The notes beneath the pieces are model-generated. The model made no database searches and was not told where the DNA came from. It saw only the letters and a list, made by a program, of their open reading frames with translations. Shown one piece after another: positions 48,771 through 57,174 of a DNA stretch of 64,000 nt. The stretch spans positions 1,674,001-1,738,000 of the forward strand of contig NZ_CP059491.1 of assembly GCF_014041935.1 (NCBI RefSeq), written 5' to 3'. Every line of letters begins with the position of its first letter. Within the stretch, counting starts at the first letter, position 1. The stretch comes from Gordonia jinghuaiqii (lineage in GTDB: Bacteria; Actinomycetota; Actinomycetes; Mycobacteriales; Mycobacteriaceae). Position numbers and translations under genes: made by a program.

Positions 48771-49463
48771 ATGGCTTCGGGCGACATGCCTCCTGGGCGA
48801 CGTCACCGCGGTGACGGGCGTAAGCGTGCGCGCGATCGTCGGGCTGACGCGCGCTCACGCGAACGCGCTCGTCGCACGCGGCGGCACCCTCGTCCCACCG
48901 GGCCCGCGGTCGCGGGTTCGGCGGACGAGGCTGCCGGACAAGACCTGACGTCCGACGCCGCTACATCCGCCGGGAACCCCGCCGACGGGAACGACGCCGG
49001 CGGCGACGCCGAACGCGTACGACCGGCCAGGCGTCCGCGGATCCGCACACGATCCGGCGTCCCGCAGCGCCTGCGCAACTTCGAGGTCACGCCGGCGACT
49101 CTCGCAACGCTGGTGATCACCGTCGTCGTGGTGTGCGTCGTGGCGCTGACACTCGCGATGCCGCTGCGGACCTACTTCAGTCAGCGGTCGGAGTTCCGTC
49201 AGCTGACCGCGTCGAACGAACAACTCCGACGCGAGGTCGCCGATTATCAGCAGAAGGTCAATGAGCAGAACGATCCCGCCTACATCGAGGCCCAGGCGCG
49301 GGCGCGTCTGCAGTTCGTCAAGCCAGGAGAGATTCCGCTCGTGATGTTGTTCCCCGCCGACGAGGCACGCCGGGTGGCTGCCCAGCGCGCCGAAGAGCGT
49401 GCCCGTGCGCCCTGGTACGGCAATCTCTGGGACACGCTGTCGACCCCGCCCGCCGCGCAGTGA
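48771..49463 (+). CDS. ftsB: Septum formation initiator FtsB/DivIC-like protein
   Basis: The 230-residue single-pass membrane protein has an Arg-rich cytoplasmic N-terminus (1-105), one helix (about 109-130) and an extracytoplasmic coiled coil (FRQLTASNEQLRREVADYQQ region, 137-165). The FtsB/DivIC block DPAYIEAQARARLQFVKPGEIPLVML follows. It is the divisome subcomplex partner of FtsL and FtsQ. The eno-ftsB-DUF501-ppx order is the same as Rv1023-Rv1026. The long basic N-terminus is normal for mycolata. Confidence 0.92.
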   Translation: MASGDMPPGRRHRGDGRKRARDRRADARSRERARRTRRHPRPTGPAVAGSADEAAGQDLTSDAATSAGNPADGNDAGGDAERVRPARRPRIRTRSGVPQRLRNFEVTPATLATLVITVVVVCVVALTLAMPLRTYFSQRSEFRQLTASNEQLRREVADYQQKVNEQNDPAYIEAQARARLQFVKPGEIPLVMLFPADEARRVAAQRAEERARAPWYGNLWDTLSTPPAAQ

Positions 49464-49473
49464 GCGCCCGGAC

Positions 49474-50046
49474 GTGACCACTCCCGACAGCGGTGCCCCC
49501 GCAGGCAGCGGTGTGTCCGACGAGGATCTCGCCACCGTCGCAGCGCAATTGGGGCGCGAACCGCGTGGTGTTCTCGAAGTCAGCTATCGCACCCCGGACG
49601 GGCGGCCCGCGGTGGTCAAGACCGCGCCGCGGCTGCCCGACGGTACGCCGTTCCCGACGCTGTACTACCTGACCGACCCGCGGCTCACGGCCGAGGCGAG
49701 TCGGCAGGAGTCCGCCGGCGTCATGAAGGGCATGACGGCCCGGCTCGCGTCCGACGCCGAACTGGCCGCGGCCTATCGTCGTGCGCACGAGAGCTACCTC
49801 GCCGAACGCGACGCCATCGAGTCCCTCGGCACCGACTTCACCGGCGGGGGCATGCCCGACCGCGTCAAGTGCCTGCACGTGCTGATCGCCCATTCGCTGG
49901 CCAAGGGCCCGGGAGTGAACCCGCTCGGCGACGAGGCGGTCGCCCTCGCCGCCGCACACGGGTTGCGCGGCAGCGCGATTCCGGCTGACTGGCCGGAGTA
50001 CGACGCACCTGAGGCACCCGACGCGCCTGCTGGGGACGACGGGTGA
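49474..50046 (+). CDS. DUF501 family protein
   Basis: The 190-residue protein carries the DUF501 pattern: LGREPRGVLEVSYRTPDGRPAVVKTAPRLPDGTPFPTLYYLTDPRL at 24-70 (key words LGREPRG, CPxG-like PDGTPFPT, LYYLTDP), SAGVMKGM, RAHESYLAERDAI, MPDRVKCLHVLIAHSLAKGPGVNPLGDEA. The CLHxLIAHxLA helix is a conserved hallmark. Function is unknown throughout the family. It overlaps ppx by 4 nt and follows ftsB by 10 nt, so it is certainly co-transcribed. The start is GTG 49474. Confidence 0.92.
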   Translation: MTTPDSGAPAGSGVSDEDLATVAAQLGREPRGVLEVSYRTPDGRPAVVKTAPRLPDGTPFPTLYYLTDPRLTAEASRQESAGVMKGMTARLASDAELAAAYRRAHESYLAERDAIESLGTDFTGGGMPDRVKCLHVLIAHSLAKGPGVNPLGDEAVALAAAHGLRGSAIPADWPEYDAPEAPDAPAGDDG

Positions 50047-50990
50047 GCATCGTCGGCGCCGTCGACTGCGGCACCAACTCGATCCGCCTGCTCGTCGCGA
50101 AGCCGGGGGAGGGCGGGCGCCTGATCGACCTCCACCGTGAGATGCGCGTCGTGCGTTTGGGTTACGGCGTCGACGCCACCGGCATGTTCGCGTCCGAGTC
50201 GATCGAACGGACCCGGGCGGCGCTGGCCGACTACGTCGAGACGATGGAGGCGCTCGGCGTCGAGAAGGTCCGGATGGTCGCGACGTCGGCGACGCGCGAT
50301 GCGGGCAACCGCGACGAATTCTTCGCCATGACCGCCGATCTTCTGGGCTGTGTGTCCGAGGGCGCCATCGCCGAGGTCATCTCCGGCGACGAGGAAGCGC
50401 GACTGTCCTTCCGCGGCGCCGTCGGCGAACTCGATTCCGGCGATGGGCCTTTCGTCGTCACCGACCTCGGTGGCGGTTCGACGGAGGTGGTCGTCGGCGA
50501 CGCGGGTGGAGTCACCGCGGCGTACTCGGCCGACATCGGGTGTGTGCGGCTGACCGAGCGTGCGTTGCCCTCCGATCCGCCGACTGCCGCCGAGATCGCT
50601 GCCGCGCAGGAGTTCGCACATGAGCGCCTGGCCGAGGCATTCGCGGTGGTGCCCGTGGAATCGGCCCGCACGTGGGTCGGGGTCGCGGGCACGATGACCA
50701 CGCTCGCCGCTCTCGGCGCGGGTCTGACGGAGTATGACTCGGAGAAGATCCATCTGTCGCGCATCTCGTTGTCCGACCTGGACGCGGTGTGCCGGAACCT
50801 CATCGGGATGACGCGCACCGACCGCGCCGCGCTGGGACCGATGCACCCGGGACGCGTCGACGTCATCGGCGGCGGGGCACTGGTCACCCTGGAGCTGGCG
50901 AAGGTGCTCTCCGAACGTGCAGGCATCACCGAACTCGTTGTGAGTGAACACGACATCCTCGACGGGATCGCGCTGGGCATCCTGGACTGA
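50043..50990 (+). CDS. ppx: Exopolyphosphatase / guanosine pentaphosphatase (Ppx/GppA family)
   Basis: This 315-residue short-form Ppx/GppA protein has the ASKHA nucleotide-binding start VGAVDCGTNSIRLLVA, the catalytic region SGDEEARLSFRGAV, VTDLGGGSTEVV (phosphate loop) and VGVAGTMTTLAAL. Family knowledge: it degrades polyphosphate, and some mycobacterial members (Rv1026) prefer long-chain polyP. GTG 50043 overlaps the DUF501 stop (GTGA). It ends the eno-ftsB-DUF501-ppx operon. Confidence 0.92.
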   Translation: MSIVGAVDCGTNSIRLLVAKPGEGGRLIDLHREMRVVRLGYGVDATGMFASESIERTRAALADYVETMEALGVEKVRMVATSATRDAGNRDEFFAMTADLLGCVSEGAIAEVISGDEEARLSFRGAVGELDSGDGPFVVTDLGGGSTEVVVGDAGGVTAAYSADIGCVRLTERALPSDPPTAAEIAAAQEFAHERLAEAFAVVPVESARTWVGVAGTMTTLAALGAGLTEYDSEKIHLSRISLSDLDAVCRNLIGMTRTDRAALGPMHPGRVDVIGGGALVTLELAKVLSERAGITELVVSEHDILDGIALGILD

Positions 50991-51017
50991 TCGGTTCGGC
51001 CCGATACGATGTGAGCC

Positions 51018-51191
51018 ATGGCATACAACCTGCGTTGCCCCTGCGGCGAGTCCATCACCAAGCTCGAGGCCGACTTCGTCCCCGCGGTCCAGGCGCACCT
51101 GGCCGCCGAACATCCCGGCCGGGACTACACCGAGACCGAGATCATGATGATGGCGATGACCGTGCCCGATCGCGCGGTGAAGACCGACTGA
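51018..51191 (+). CDS. Small DUF1059-like protein
   Basis: This 57-residue ORF starts MAYNLRCPCGESITKLEADF and contains VQAHLAAEHPGRDYTETEI and a Met-rich MMMAMTV. The paired-cysteine N-terminus (CPCGES) with downstream histidines (HLAAEH) matches the DUF1059 small-protein pattern and suggests metal binding. It is 27 nt downstream of ppx on the same strand, with an ATG preceded by GTGAGCC. The family has no known function. Confidence 0.75.
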   Translation: MAYNLRCPCGESITKLEADFVPAVQAHLAAEHPGRDYTETEIMMMAMTVPDRAVKTD

Positions 51192-51224
51192 CCCTGCGTG
51201 ACGCCCCGCCGCGAGCTCCGGGAC

Positions 51225-51725
51225 TCAGGCGGCGGGTGCGGGGTCCCGCAGTGAGATGTTGTTGCAGGCCTCGCAGACCGACTCGGGGATGACACCGCGA
51301 CGCTGGAGGAACCCAAAGATCGTGCAGCCGAGGCAGAATCCGAAGACCGCCTCGAGTGTCGCTGCCGCGATGAGGACGCCGGTGGCGATCTGCGCGGCGA
51401 GCCCGAAGCCGAGCAGGCTCAACACGAACGCGGTGCCGCTGACGACCAGGCCGATGGTCTGCGCGAAACGCTTCGGCGGACCCGGGACCAGCTTCTCCTT
51501 GCGGACGACCGTCGGCACGAGGACACGCACCGAGAGCTGACCGAACGGTGACAGCGTCGGCCCCGACGCGACACGCAGGACGAATCCGAGTGCCAGCAGG
51601 CCGTAGACGAACGGGTTGTCCACCGACACGGCGATGATCGCCAGCGCGACGACCAACCCGGCGGTGGTGCGCGCCGCGTAGTCGTTGACCGGGTTGGGGA
51701 AGGTGAGAACCTCACGCACCGTCAT
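51225..51725 (-). CDS. DUF4395 membrane protein
   Basis: The 166-residue protein has about four hydrophobic helices (TAGLVVALAIIAVSV, VYGLLALGFVLRVA, IGLVVSGTAFVLSLLGFGLA, ATGVLIAAATLEAVFGFCLGC). The DUF4395 C-terminus has CLGCTIFGFLQRRGVIPESVCEACNN. The CxxC-like cysteines near the last helix resemble those of proteins linked to thiosulfate or thioredoxin systems, but no such gene adjoins here. The ATG at 51725 gives the family start VREVLTFPNPVNDYAARTTA. Function is unknown. Confidence 0.82.
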   Translation of the reverse strand: MTVREVLTFPNPVNDYAARTTAGLVVALAIIAVSVDNPFVYGLLALGFVLRVASGPTLSPFGQLSVRVLVPTVVRKEKLVPGPPKRFAQTIGLVVSGTAFVLSLLGFGLAAQIATGVLIAAATLEAVFGFCLGCTIFGFLQRRGVIPESVCEACNNISLRDPAPAA

Positions 51726-51848
51726 GGTCGGGACCTCCGTACTCGTCCGACAGCGTTGGACGGTCTGCCGGTCGACGGCAAACCACGACAAAGCTACGGA
51801 TGAGGGCCCGCTTTGGCAACATCTGCGCTCTCATCGAGCGCAAACGCG

Positions 51849-52349
51849 TCAGGTGAGTTCGGCGTCCGGATCCATGCGGGGCTCGGACGCGGCCACGTCA
51901 CGCGGGTCCGCGACGTCGGGTTCGTCCTGATCGGTTGCCCCGCCGTCCGAGGCGAGTTCGGCCTCTCGGGAGATCTCGCCCTCCTGGTCGATGCCGGTCT
52001 GTTCGCCGACGTCGATCCGGTCCGGTACCTGGTCCATGTCCACTCCTGTCACTTGTTCGGCTTGGTCTGATTCGGCGAACGGCTGCGACATGTCGGTCTC
52101 GTTCGCCACTTCGGCATACGCGAACTCGGCGTCGATGATGCCCCACGTCTCGTCGTCGGCCGCCGAATCGGCTCTGGCCTTGCGCGCGGCCTCGCGCATC
52201 TCGAACCCGTCGGTGACGATCTCCCCGATCTCGCGGGTCACTCCCGCGACCGCGCCGGTGATGATCGTGGCGATACGGCCGACATGGGTGGCCGTGGATT
52301 CGATCAGTTCCTGGAAGAGATCCTTGTTGCGCTCGATGCTGTCGACCAT
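51849..52349 (-). CDS. Hypothetical acidic protein
   Basis: The 166-residue protein has a helical N-terminus (MVDSIERNKDLFQELIESTATHVGRIATII, quoted up to residue 20 as MVDSIERNKDLFQELIESTA) with a hydrophobic patch TIITGAVAGVTREIGEIV. The remainder is strongly acidic and probably disordered (many Asp, Glu, Gln, Ser). The composition is coding-like and the ATG at 52349 follows a purine-rich region. No family is recognised. It could be a membrane-peripheral or stress protein. Neighbours give no clue. Confidence 0.6.
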   Translation of the reverse strand: MVDSIERNKDLFQELIESTATHVGRIATIITGAVAGVTREIGEIVTDGFEMREAARKARADSAADDETWGIIDAEFAYAEVANETDMSQPFAESDQAEQVTGVDMDQVPDRIDVGEQTGIDQEGEISREAELASDGGATDQDEPDVADPRDVAASEPRMDPDAELT

Positions 52350-52462
52350 CGTCTCGGAAATCCTTTGCTCGGTTGCGGGACGTGCCTGTAGCGATGTGCC
52401 CCGAGGCTACCCCCGGGGCACACCGCTCAAACCGCGCGCGGACGCTCAGACGATGCGGGTCT

Positions 52463-53683
52463 TCACGCGGCAGACGGCTTGTCGCGTTCGACGATGACCG
52501 TCAGATCGTCGTCGTCGCGGGTCATCCAGTTCGGCAGTGACAGCTTGGCGATCTTCTTCCAGGTGGACCCGAGCTGCTGGCTCAGCGTTCCGGAGTTGTA
52601 CGGCAGGTCGTAGCGTTCGCAGATCTCACGCACCTCGGCGGAGATCTCCGGGTACCGGCTCGCCGGGATGTCGGGGAACAGGTGATGCTCGATCTGGTGC
52701 GACAGGTTGCCGCTCATGATGTGGAACAAAGGGCTGCCGGTGATGTTGGCCGAGCCGAGCATCTGGCGTAGGTACCACTGGCCGCGGGTCTCGTCCTGGC
52801 ATTCCTCGGACGTGAAAGTCTGGGCCCCGGTGGGGAAGTGGCCGCAGAAGATGATCGAGTAGGTCCACACGTTGCGCACCAGGTTGGCGGTGGCGTTGCC
52901 TGCCAGGGTGGACAGGAACAGCGGCCCGGTGAGCGCGGGGAACACCACATAGTCCTTGAGGACCTGCCGGCCTGCCTTGCGCCACATGCCCTTCACGAGT
53001 CCCTTGATGTCACTCCACTTGCGCTTTCCCTGGATGACGTTCTCGGCCTCGAGGTCGTGCAGCATGACGCCCCACTCGAACAGCAGCATCAGCGCGGTCG
53101 CGTAGCCGAGGTTGCCCAGGTAGTAGGGATTCCACTTCTGGTCGCGGGCCATGCGCAGGATGCCGTAACCGATGTCGCGGTCCTCGCCGAGGATGTTGGT
53201 GAAGGTGTGGTGCAGGTAGTTGTGGCTGTGCTTCCACTGGTCGGCCGGGCACACGGTGTCCCACTCGAATTCGCGCGAGTTGTAGGTGTCCTCACGCATC
53301 CAGTCGTACTGGCCGTGCATGACGTTGTGCCCGATCTCCATGTTGTCGAGGATCTTCGACACCGACAGTGCGCCGACAGCGGCGATCCACGCCGGCGGGA
53401 AGAACCCGAGGTACATGAGCGCGCGGCCGCCGATCTCGAAACCGCGCTGTGCCCGGATGACCGAGTACAGGTAGTCGCGATCCTTCTGACCGAGGTCGGC
53501 GACGACGCGGGCGCGCAGCTCGTCGAGGTCGCGGCCGAGGGATTCGACCTGCTCGTAGGACAGGACGACCGTGTTCGGATCCCGATCTGCAGCCTCGGTG
53601 GCCGGGTCTCGTAGCGGCACCGGCAGGCTGTCCGGGGTCGGCGCGGTGGTGTTGGTGGTGGTGCGGGCGATGTCGATGGTCAT
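52463..53683 (-). CDS. Fatty acid desaturase, DesA3-like (acyl-CoA delta-9 type)
   Basis: The 406-residue membrane di-iron desaturase has three His boxes: GHNVMHG (118-124), HSHNYLHH (152-159) and HQIEHHLFP (about 340). It introduces a double bond into acyl-CoA, probably stearoyl-CoA by analogy with mycobacterial DesA3. The next gene downstream on the map, read first in the operon (53787-54905), encodes a plant-type ferredoxin reductase that supplies electrons, as with Rv3230c. There are 103 nt between the genes. Divergent TetR control is likely. Confidence 0.9.
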   Translation of the reverse strand: MTIDIARTTTNTTAPTPDSLPVPLRDPATEAADRDPNTVVLSYEQVESLGRDLDELRARVVADLGQKDRDYLYSVIRAQRGFEIGGRALMYLGFFPPAWIAAVGALSVSKILDNMEIGHNVMHGQYDWMREDTYNSREFEWDTVCPADQWKHSHNYLHHTFTNILGEDRDIGYGILRMARDQKWNPYYLGNLGYATALMLLFEWGVMLHDLEAENVIQGKRKWSDIKGLVKGMWRKAGRQVLKDYVVFPALTGPLFLSTLAGNATANLVRNVWTYSIIFCGHFPTGAQTFTSEECQDETRGQWYLRQMLGSANITGSPLFHIMSGNLSHQIEHHLFPDIPASRYPEISAEVREICERYDLPYNSGTLSQQLGSTWKKIAKLSLPNWMTRDDDDLTVIVERDKPSAA

Positions 53684-53786
53684 GGTGTGCCTCCTGCTGG
53701 GTAGGCGATGTTCTGGGTGGGTGATCGTCGTGAGGTGTTGTGCCCCATGGGCTCAGATCTCGATGGTGGTCAGATCTCGATGACTG

Positions 53787-54905
53787 TCAGATCTGAATGT
53801 CTACGGAGCCGACCGGGGCGTTGATGCACAGCTGGATCTGCGTGTCGGATTCGCTGTCGAGTTCGCCGGTCCGCACGTTTCGGGTGCAGCCGGACTTCTT
53901 GATCGCGGTGCACGAGAAGCAGATCCCCATGCGACAGCCGGATTCGGGTGTGAGCCCGGCGGCCTCGGCCTGGTCGAGGATGGGGCGGCCGTCATTCGAT
54001 GCCGTCTTGCCCGACTGCGAGAAGGTCAGCTCACCGTCGACCGTTTCCGGATCGACGGCCGGGGCGGCCAGGGTGAACGCCTCGCTGTGCAGCGGTTGCG
54101 AGATGCCGAGCTCGCGGTGTGCGGCGGTCACCGCGTCCATCAGGGCCGAGGGGCCACAGACGAAGACGTCGGCGTCGGTCAGGCCGGGGACGTCCTCGAG
54201 GTGCGATGCCTCGAAGTGTCCGTCGCCCTCCTCGCGCGTGTAGTGCATGCGCAGGTCGAAACCGGGATGCGCCGCGGCCAGCGCGGACAGCTCGTCGCGG
54301 TAGGCGACGTCGGACGCGGTACGTGCGTAGTGCACGAAGGTGATCGGTCCGGCGTAGGACCGGGACACGAGTGTTCTGGCCATTGAGAGTACAGGTGTAA
54401 TCCCGCTGCCGCCGCTCACGAACACTGCCGACGTCGGGTCGGTCTCCGGCAGGACGAAGTCTCCGTCCGCCTGCTCGAGGCCGACGACATCTCCGGCGCG
54501 GGCGTGCTCGCGCAGGTGCTTGGACACCAGGCCGTCGTCGTTGGCGGTGATCGTGAGTTCGATGTCGCCGTCTTTCCCGGCCGCATTCGCCGGTGAGAAG
54601 CAGCGCGCGTGGCGGACGCCGTCGACGACGACCTTGACCTGTACGTACTGGCCGGCGGCGTGCCCCTGCCACTGGCGGGTGGGCCGAATGGTCAGGCGGA
54701 CGGTGCGGGCGGTGGGATGTTCGACGCGGATGATCTGGCCGCGGAGGTCGCGCCAGGTGATCATCGGGTCGAGCAATTCGAGGTAGCGGTCGACCGGATG
54801 CGGTGACAGTGCCGCCTCGACGATCGATCCGACCATGCGGTTCCAACGGCCGGCGGTGCTCGCGGTGTCGGAGGTGGTGGTGCTCTGGGGTGTGCGGATG
54901 CTCAT
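53787..54905 (-). CDS. Ferredoxin-NAD(P)H reductase with C-terminal [2Fe-2S] domain, desaturase partner
   Basis: The 372-residue reductase has an FAD-binding segment (RCFSPANAAGKDGDIELTI), an NAD(P) loop FVSGGSGITPVLSMARTL, FVCGPSALMDAV, and a plant-type ferredoxin domain. The iron-sulfur cysteines lie in ESGCRMGICFSCTAIKKSGC and a final Cys in QLCINAP. Family knowledge: Rv3230c of Mycobacterium tuberculosis feeds DesA3. The gene precedes the desaturase gene in the operon. The ATG at 54905 is correct: the longer open frame upstream is antisense to the TetR gene. A palindromic operator lies 28 nt upstream. Confidence 0.9.
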   Translation of the reverse strand: MSIRTPQSTTTSDTASTAGRWNRMVGSIVEAALSPHPVDRYLELLDPMITWRDLRGQIIRVEHPTARTVRLTIRPTRQWQGHAAGQYVQVKVVVDGVRHARCFSPANAAGKDGDIELTITANDDGLVSKHLREHARAGDVVGLEQADGDFVLPETDPTSAVFVSGGSGITPVLSMARTLVSRSYAGPITFVHYARTASDVAYRDELSALAAAHPGFDLRMHYTREEGDGHFEASHLEDVPGLTDADVFVCGPSALMDAVTAAHRELGISQPLHSEAFTLAAPAVDPETVDGELTFSQSGKTASNDGRPILDQAEAAGLTPESGCRMGICFSCTAIKKSGCTRNVRTGELDSESDTQIQLCINAPVGSVDIQI

Positions 54906-54932
54906 GGGCTGGGCTCCGTTCGAAGTATTTCG

Positions 54933-54948
54933 GTGTACATGTGTACAC
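54933..54948. promoter_or_regulatory. Palindromic operator candidate for the divergent TetR regulator
   Basis: GTGTACA-TG-TGTACAC is a perfect inverted repeat in the 159-nt gap between the reductase gene and the TetR gene. The size (16 bp) and position fit a TetR-dimer site that senses acyl-CoA levels, as in DesT/FasR-type systems. Confidence 0.65.
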
Positions 54949-54994
54949 AGCAAGTGTGACACGAGGGCGCGGGCGGGCGTCAAGCGTTGAGTCG

Positions 54995-55010
54995 TGTGAC
55001 AGCGGTCACG
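54995..55010. promoter_or_regulatory. CRP/GlxR-like box in the desaturase-TetR promoter region
   Basis: TGTGACAGCGGTCACG matches nine of ten TGTGA-N6-TCACA positions. It lies 54 nt upstream of the TetR GTG start. Support is by motif only. Confidence 0.4.
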
Positions 55011-55064
55011 GTCCGCGGTGGGTCGCACCGTTCGCGGTCCGGGGTGGGGCATAGACTCGGCGCT

Positions 55065-55724
55065 GTGACACGCACACGGGAGTCGAGCCGCGAGGCCCAC
55101 ACGCGTGCGGACCGCAAGAACCAGACGCGGCAGGCGCTCCTGGACACCACCAGGTCGCTGGTCGGCGAACGCAGCTTCGGCAGCATCAGCCTCCGCGAGG
55201 TGGCCCGGGGCGCCGGAATCGTGCCGACGGCCTTCTACCGTCACTTCGCGTCGATGGAAGACCTGGGCGTCACCCTCGTCGAGGACTCGATGCGTGTGCT
55301 GCGCCGGGCGCTCCGCGAGGGGCGACGCGACCTCGCCGCGCGCGATGCGATGCCGACGGCCAAGAACTCCCTGGACATTCTCCTGCGTCATGTACGCGAG
55401 AACGAGTCGCAGTTCCGGTTCCTCGTCCGCGAGCAGCACGGCGGCATCGCCGAGATCCGACGCGCCATCGACACCGAACTACGGCTGTTCTCCAAAGAAC
55501 TCGCGATCGACCTCGCGCGCATACCCGATCTGGCGCGCTGGGAATCCGACGATCTCGAGTTGGCCGCAGAGCTCATCGTCACGATCATGCTGACCGCGGT
55601 CGCCGATCTCCTGGACGGCGAGTACCGCGGTCGCGGGGCCGAACAGGAGATCGTCGAGCGCACCGAGCGTCGGCTGGTGATGGTGTTCCTCGGCATGAGT
55701 CAGTGGCGTCCGTCCGAGAGATGA
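55065..55724 (+). CDS. TetR-family regulator of the desaturase operon
   Basis: The 219-residue protein has a basic N-terminus (residues 1-20), a TetR helix-turn-helix (22-68: RQALLDTTRSLVGERSFGSISLREVARGAG; GIVPTAFYRHFASMEDLG) and a helical ligand domain. It resembles the DesT/FasR type that controls desaturase genes in response to acyl-CoA. It is divergent from the reductase/desaturase operon and probably binds the palindrome at 54933. The start is GTG 55065; upstream in-frame codons lie in the promoter. Confidence 0.87.
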   Translation: MTRTRESSREAHTRADRKNQTRQALLDTTRSLVGERSFGSISLREVARGAGIVPTAFYRHFASMEDLGVTLVEDSMRVLRRALREGRRDLAARDAMPTAKNSLDILLRHVRENESQFRFLVREQHGGIAEIRRAIDTELRLFSKELAIDLARIPDLARWESDDLELAAELIVTIMLTAVADLLDGEYRGRGAEQEIVERTERRLVMVFLGMSQWRPSER

Positions 55725-55914
55725 CCTGACCTGCGGCGATACGCCGGTCCTACCGCGCGGGTCGCCGATTGTCGACTTGCCCTCAGCGCGATTTCAACGC
55801 TGGCCCCGGCGTGCGCTGTTACCGGACACTGTCGGGGAACATCGCGCGTGGACGTCGTCGTGGCGCGGTGTCGTGTTCGCTCACGCTGATCGACCGACGA
55901 AAGGTGCCCTCGCG

Positions 55915-57093
55915 GTGTCTCTGCATTTCCACTGGTTCCTGCCCACCTACGGTGACTCCCGCAACCTGATCGCGGGTGGACACGGCAGCCAGATGACGGG
56001 GGACCGCCCGGCCGATCTTCGGTATCTCAAGCAGTTGGCCCTCGCAGCCGAGGCCAACGGGTTCGAGGCCGTGCTGACGCCCGCGGGTCTGTGGTGCGAG
56101 GACGCCTGGCTGACCACGGCGGCGCTGATCGACGCCACGGAGACCCTCAAGTTCCTGGTGGCGTTCCGGCCCGGCCTGATCTCCCCGACCCTGGCCGCGC
56201 AGATGGCCGCGACGTTCCAGTGGCATTCCGAGGGCCGCCTGCTGGTCAACGTCGTCACCGGCGGTGAGTCCGGTGAGCAGCGCGCCTTCGGTGACTTCCT
56301 CGCCAAGAACGCACGGTACGAACGCTGCGACGAGTACCTCGAGATCATCCGCAGGCTGTGGACCGAGGAGGAGCCCGTCGACGTGGTGGGCAAGTACCTG
56401 CGCGTCGAGGGTGCGCAGCTCGGCCGTCGACCGAACCCGACACCCGAGATCTTCTTCGGCGGATCCTCGCCGGCGGCGGGTGATGTCGCCGCCAGGCATG
56501 CCGACACCTACCTGACGTGGGGCGAGACCCCGGATGCGGTCGCTGCGAAGATCGGCTGGGTCAACGGTCTCGCCGCCGCCCAGGGCCGAGAGCTCAAGCA
56601 CGGCATACGATTCCACGTCATCGCGCGTGAGACCTCGGAGCAGGCATGGGCCGAGGCTGCTCGTCTGCTCTCCGCCCTCGATCCCGAACAGGTCGCGGCA
56701 GCCCAGCACAACCTGGCCCGCTCGGAATCCGAGGGTCAGCGCCGCATGTCCGAGTTGCACGGGCGCGGAGCCGGTTTCGAATCGATGAACGATCCGCATT
56801 CGCTGGAGATCCATCCCGGCGTGTGGTCCGGCGTCGGACTGGTCCGTGGCGGTGCGGGCACCGCACTCGTCGGCTCCTACGACGAGGTCGCCGCCCTCAT
56901 CGGTGAGTACGCCTCCCTCGGACTCGAACACTTCATCCTCTCCGGGTATCCGCACCTCGAAGAGGCCTACCACTTCGGCGACGGCGTCCGGCCCGCGCTC
57001 GCGCGGCTGGGTCTGCTCGACCCGGCGTCGGCCGGACCGAAGGAAGCGGTGCGCACCGCATTCCTGCCGCGCCTGCGGGCCGCCTCGTCCTGA
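55915..57093 (+). CDS. FMNH2-dependent alkanesulfonate monooxygenase (SsuD-like)
   Basis: The 392-residue luciferase-like monooxygenase begins LHFHWFLPTYGDSRNL and has LISPTLAAQMAATFQWHSEGRLLVNVVTGGE (about 94-124). IFFGGSSPAAGDVAARHADTYLTWGETP follows, then GLEHFILSGYPHLEEAYHFG at the C-terminus, all characteristic of SsuD. It cleaves C-S bonds of sulfonates to release sulfite under sulfur starvation. No SsuE reductase is in the window. GTG 55915 (SLHFHWFLP) is the family start. It heads the operon with SfnG and SfnB. Confidence 0.9.
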   Translation: MSLHFHWFLPTYGDSRNLIAGGHGSQMTGDRPADLRYLKQLALAAEANGFEAVLTPAGLWCEDAWLTTAALIDATETLKFLVAFRPGLISPTLAAQMAATFQWHSEGRLLVNVVTGGESGEQRAFGDFLAKNARYERCDEYLEIIRRLWTEEEPVDVVGKYLRVEGAQLGRRPNPTPEIFFGGSSPAAGDVAARHADTYLTWGETPDAVAAKIGWVNGLAAAQGRELKHGIRFHVIARETSEQAWAEAARLLSALDPEQVAAAQHNLARSESEGQRRMSELHGRGAGFESMNDPHSLEIHPGVWSGVGLVRGGAGTALVGSYDEVAALIGEYASLGLEHFILSGYPHLEEAYHFGDGVRPALARLGLLDPASAGPKEAVRTAFLPRLRAASS

Positions 57094-57174
57094 CCTGGCC
57101 GGGTGCTCATCGATTCCCGACCCACAAGACGCCCGACCCACAAGTCCCGTCCATCGACCTCTCGGAGGTAAGCC

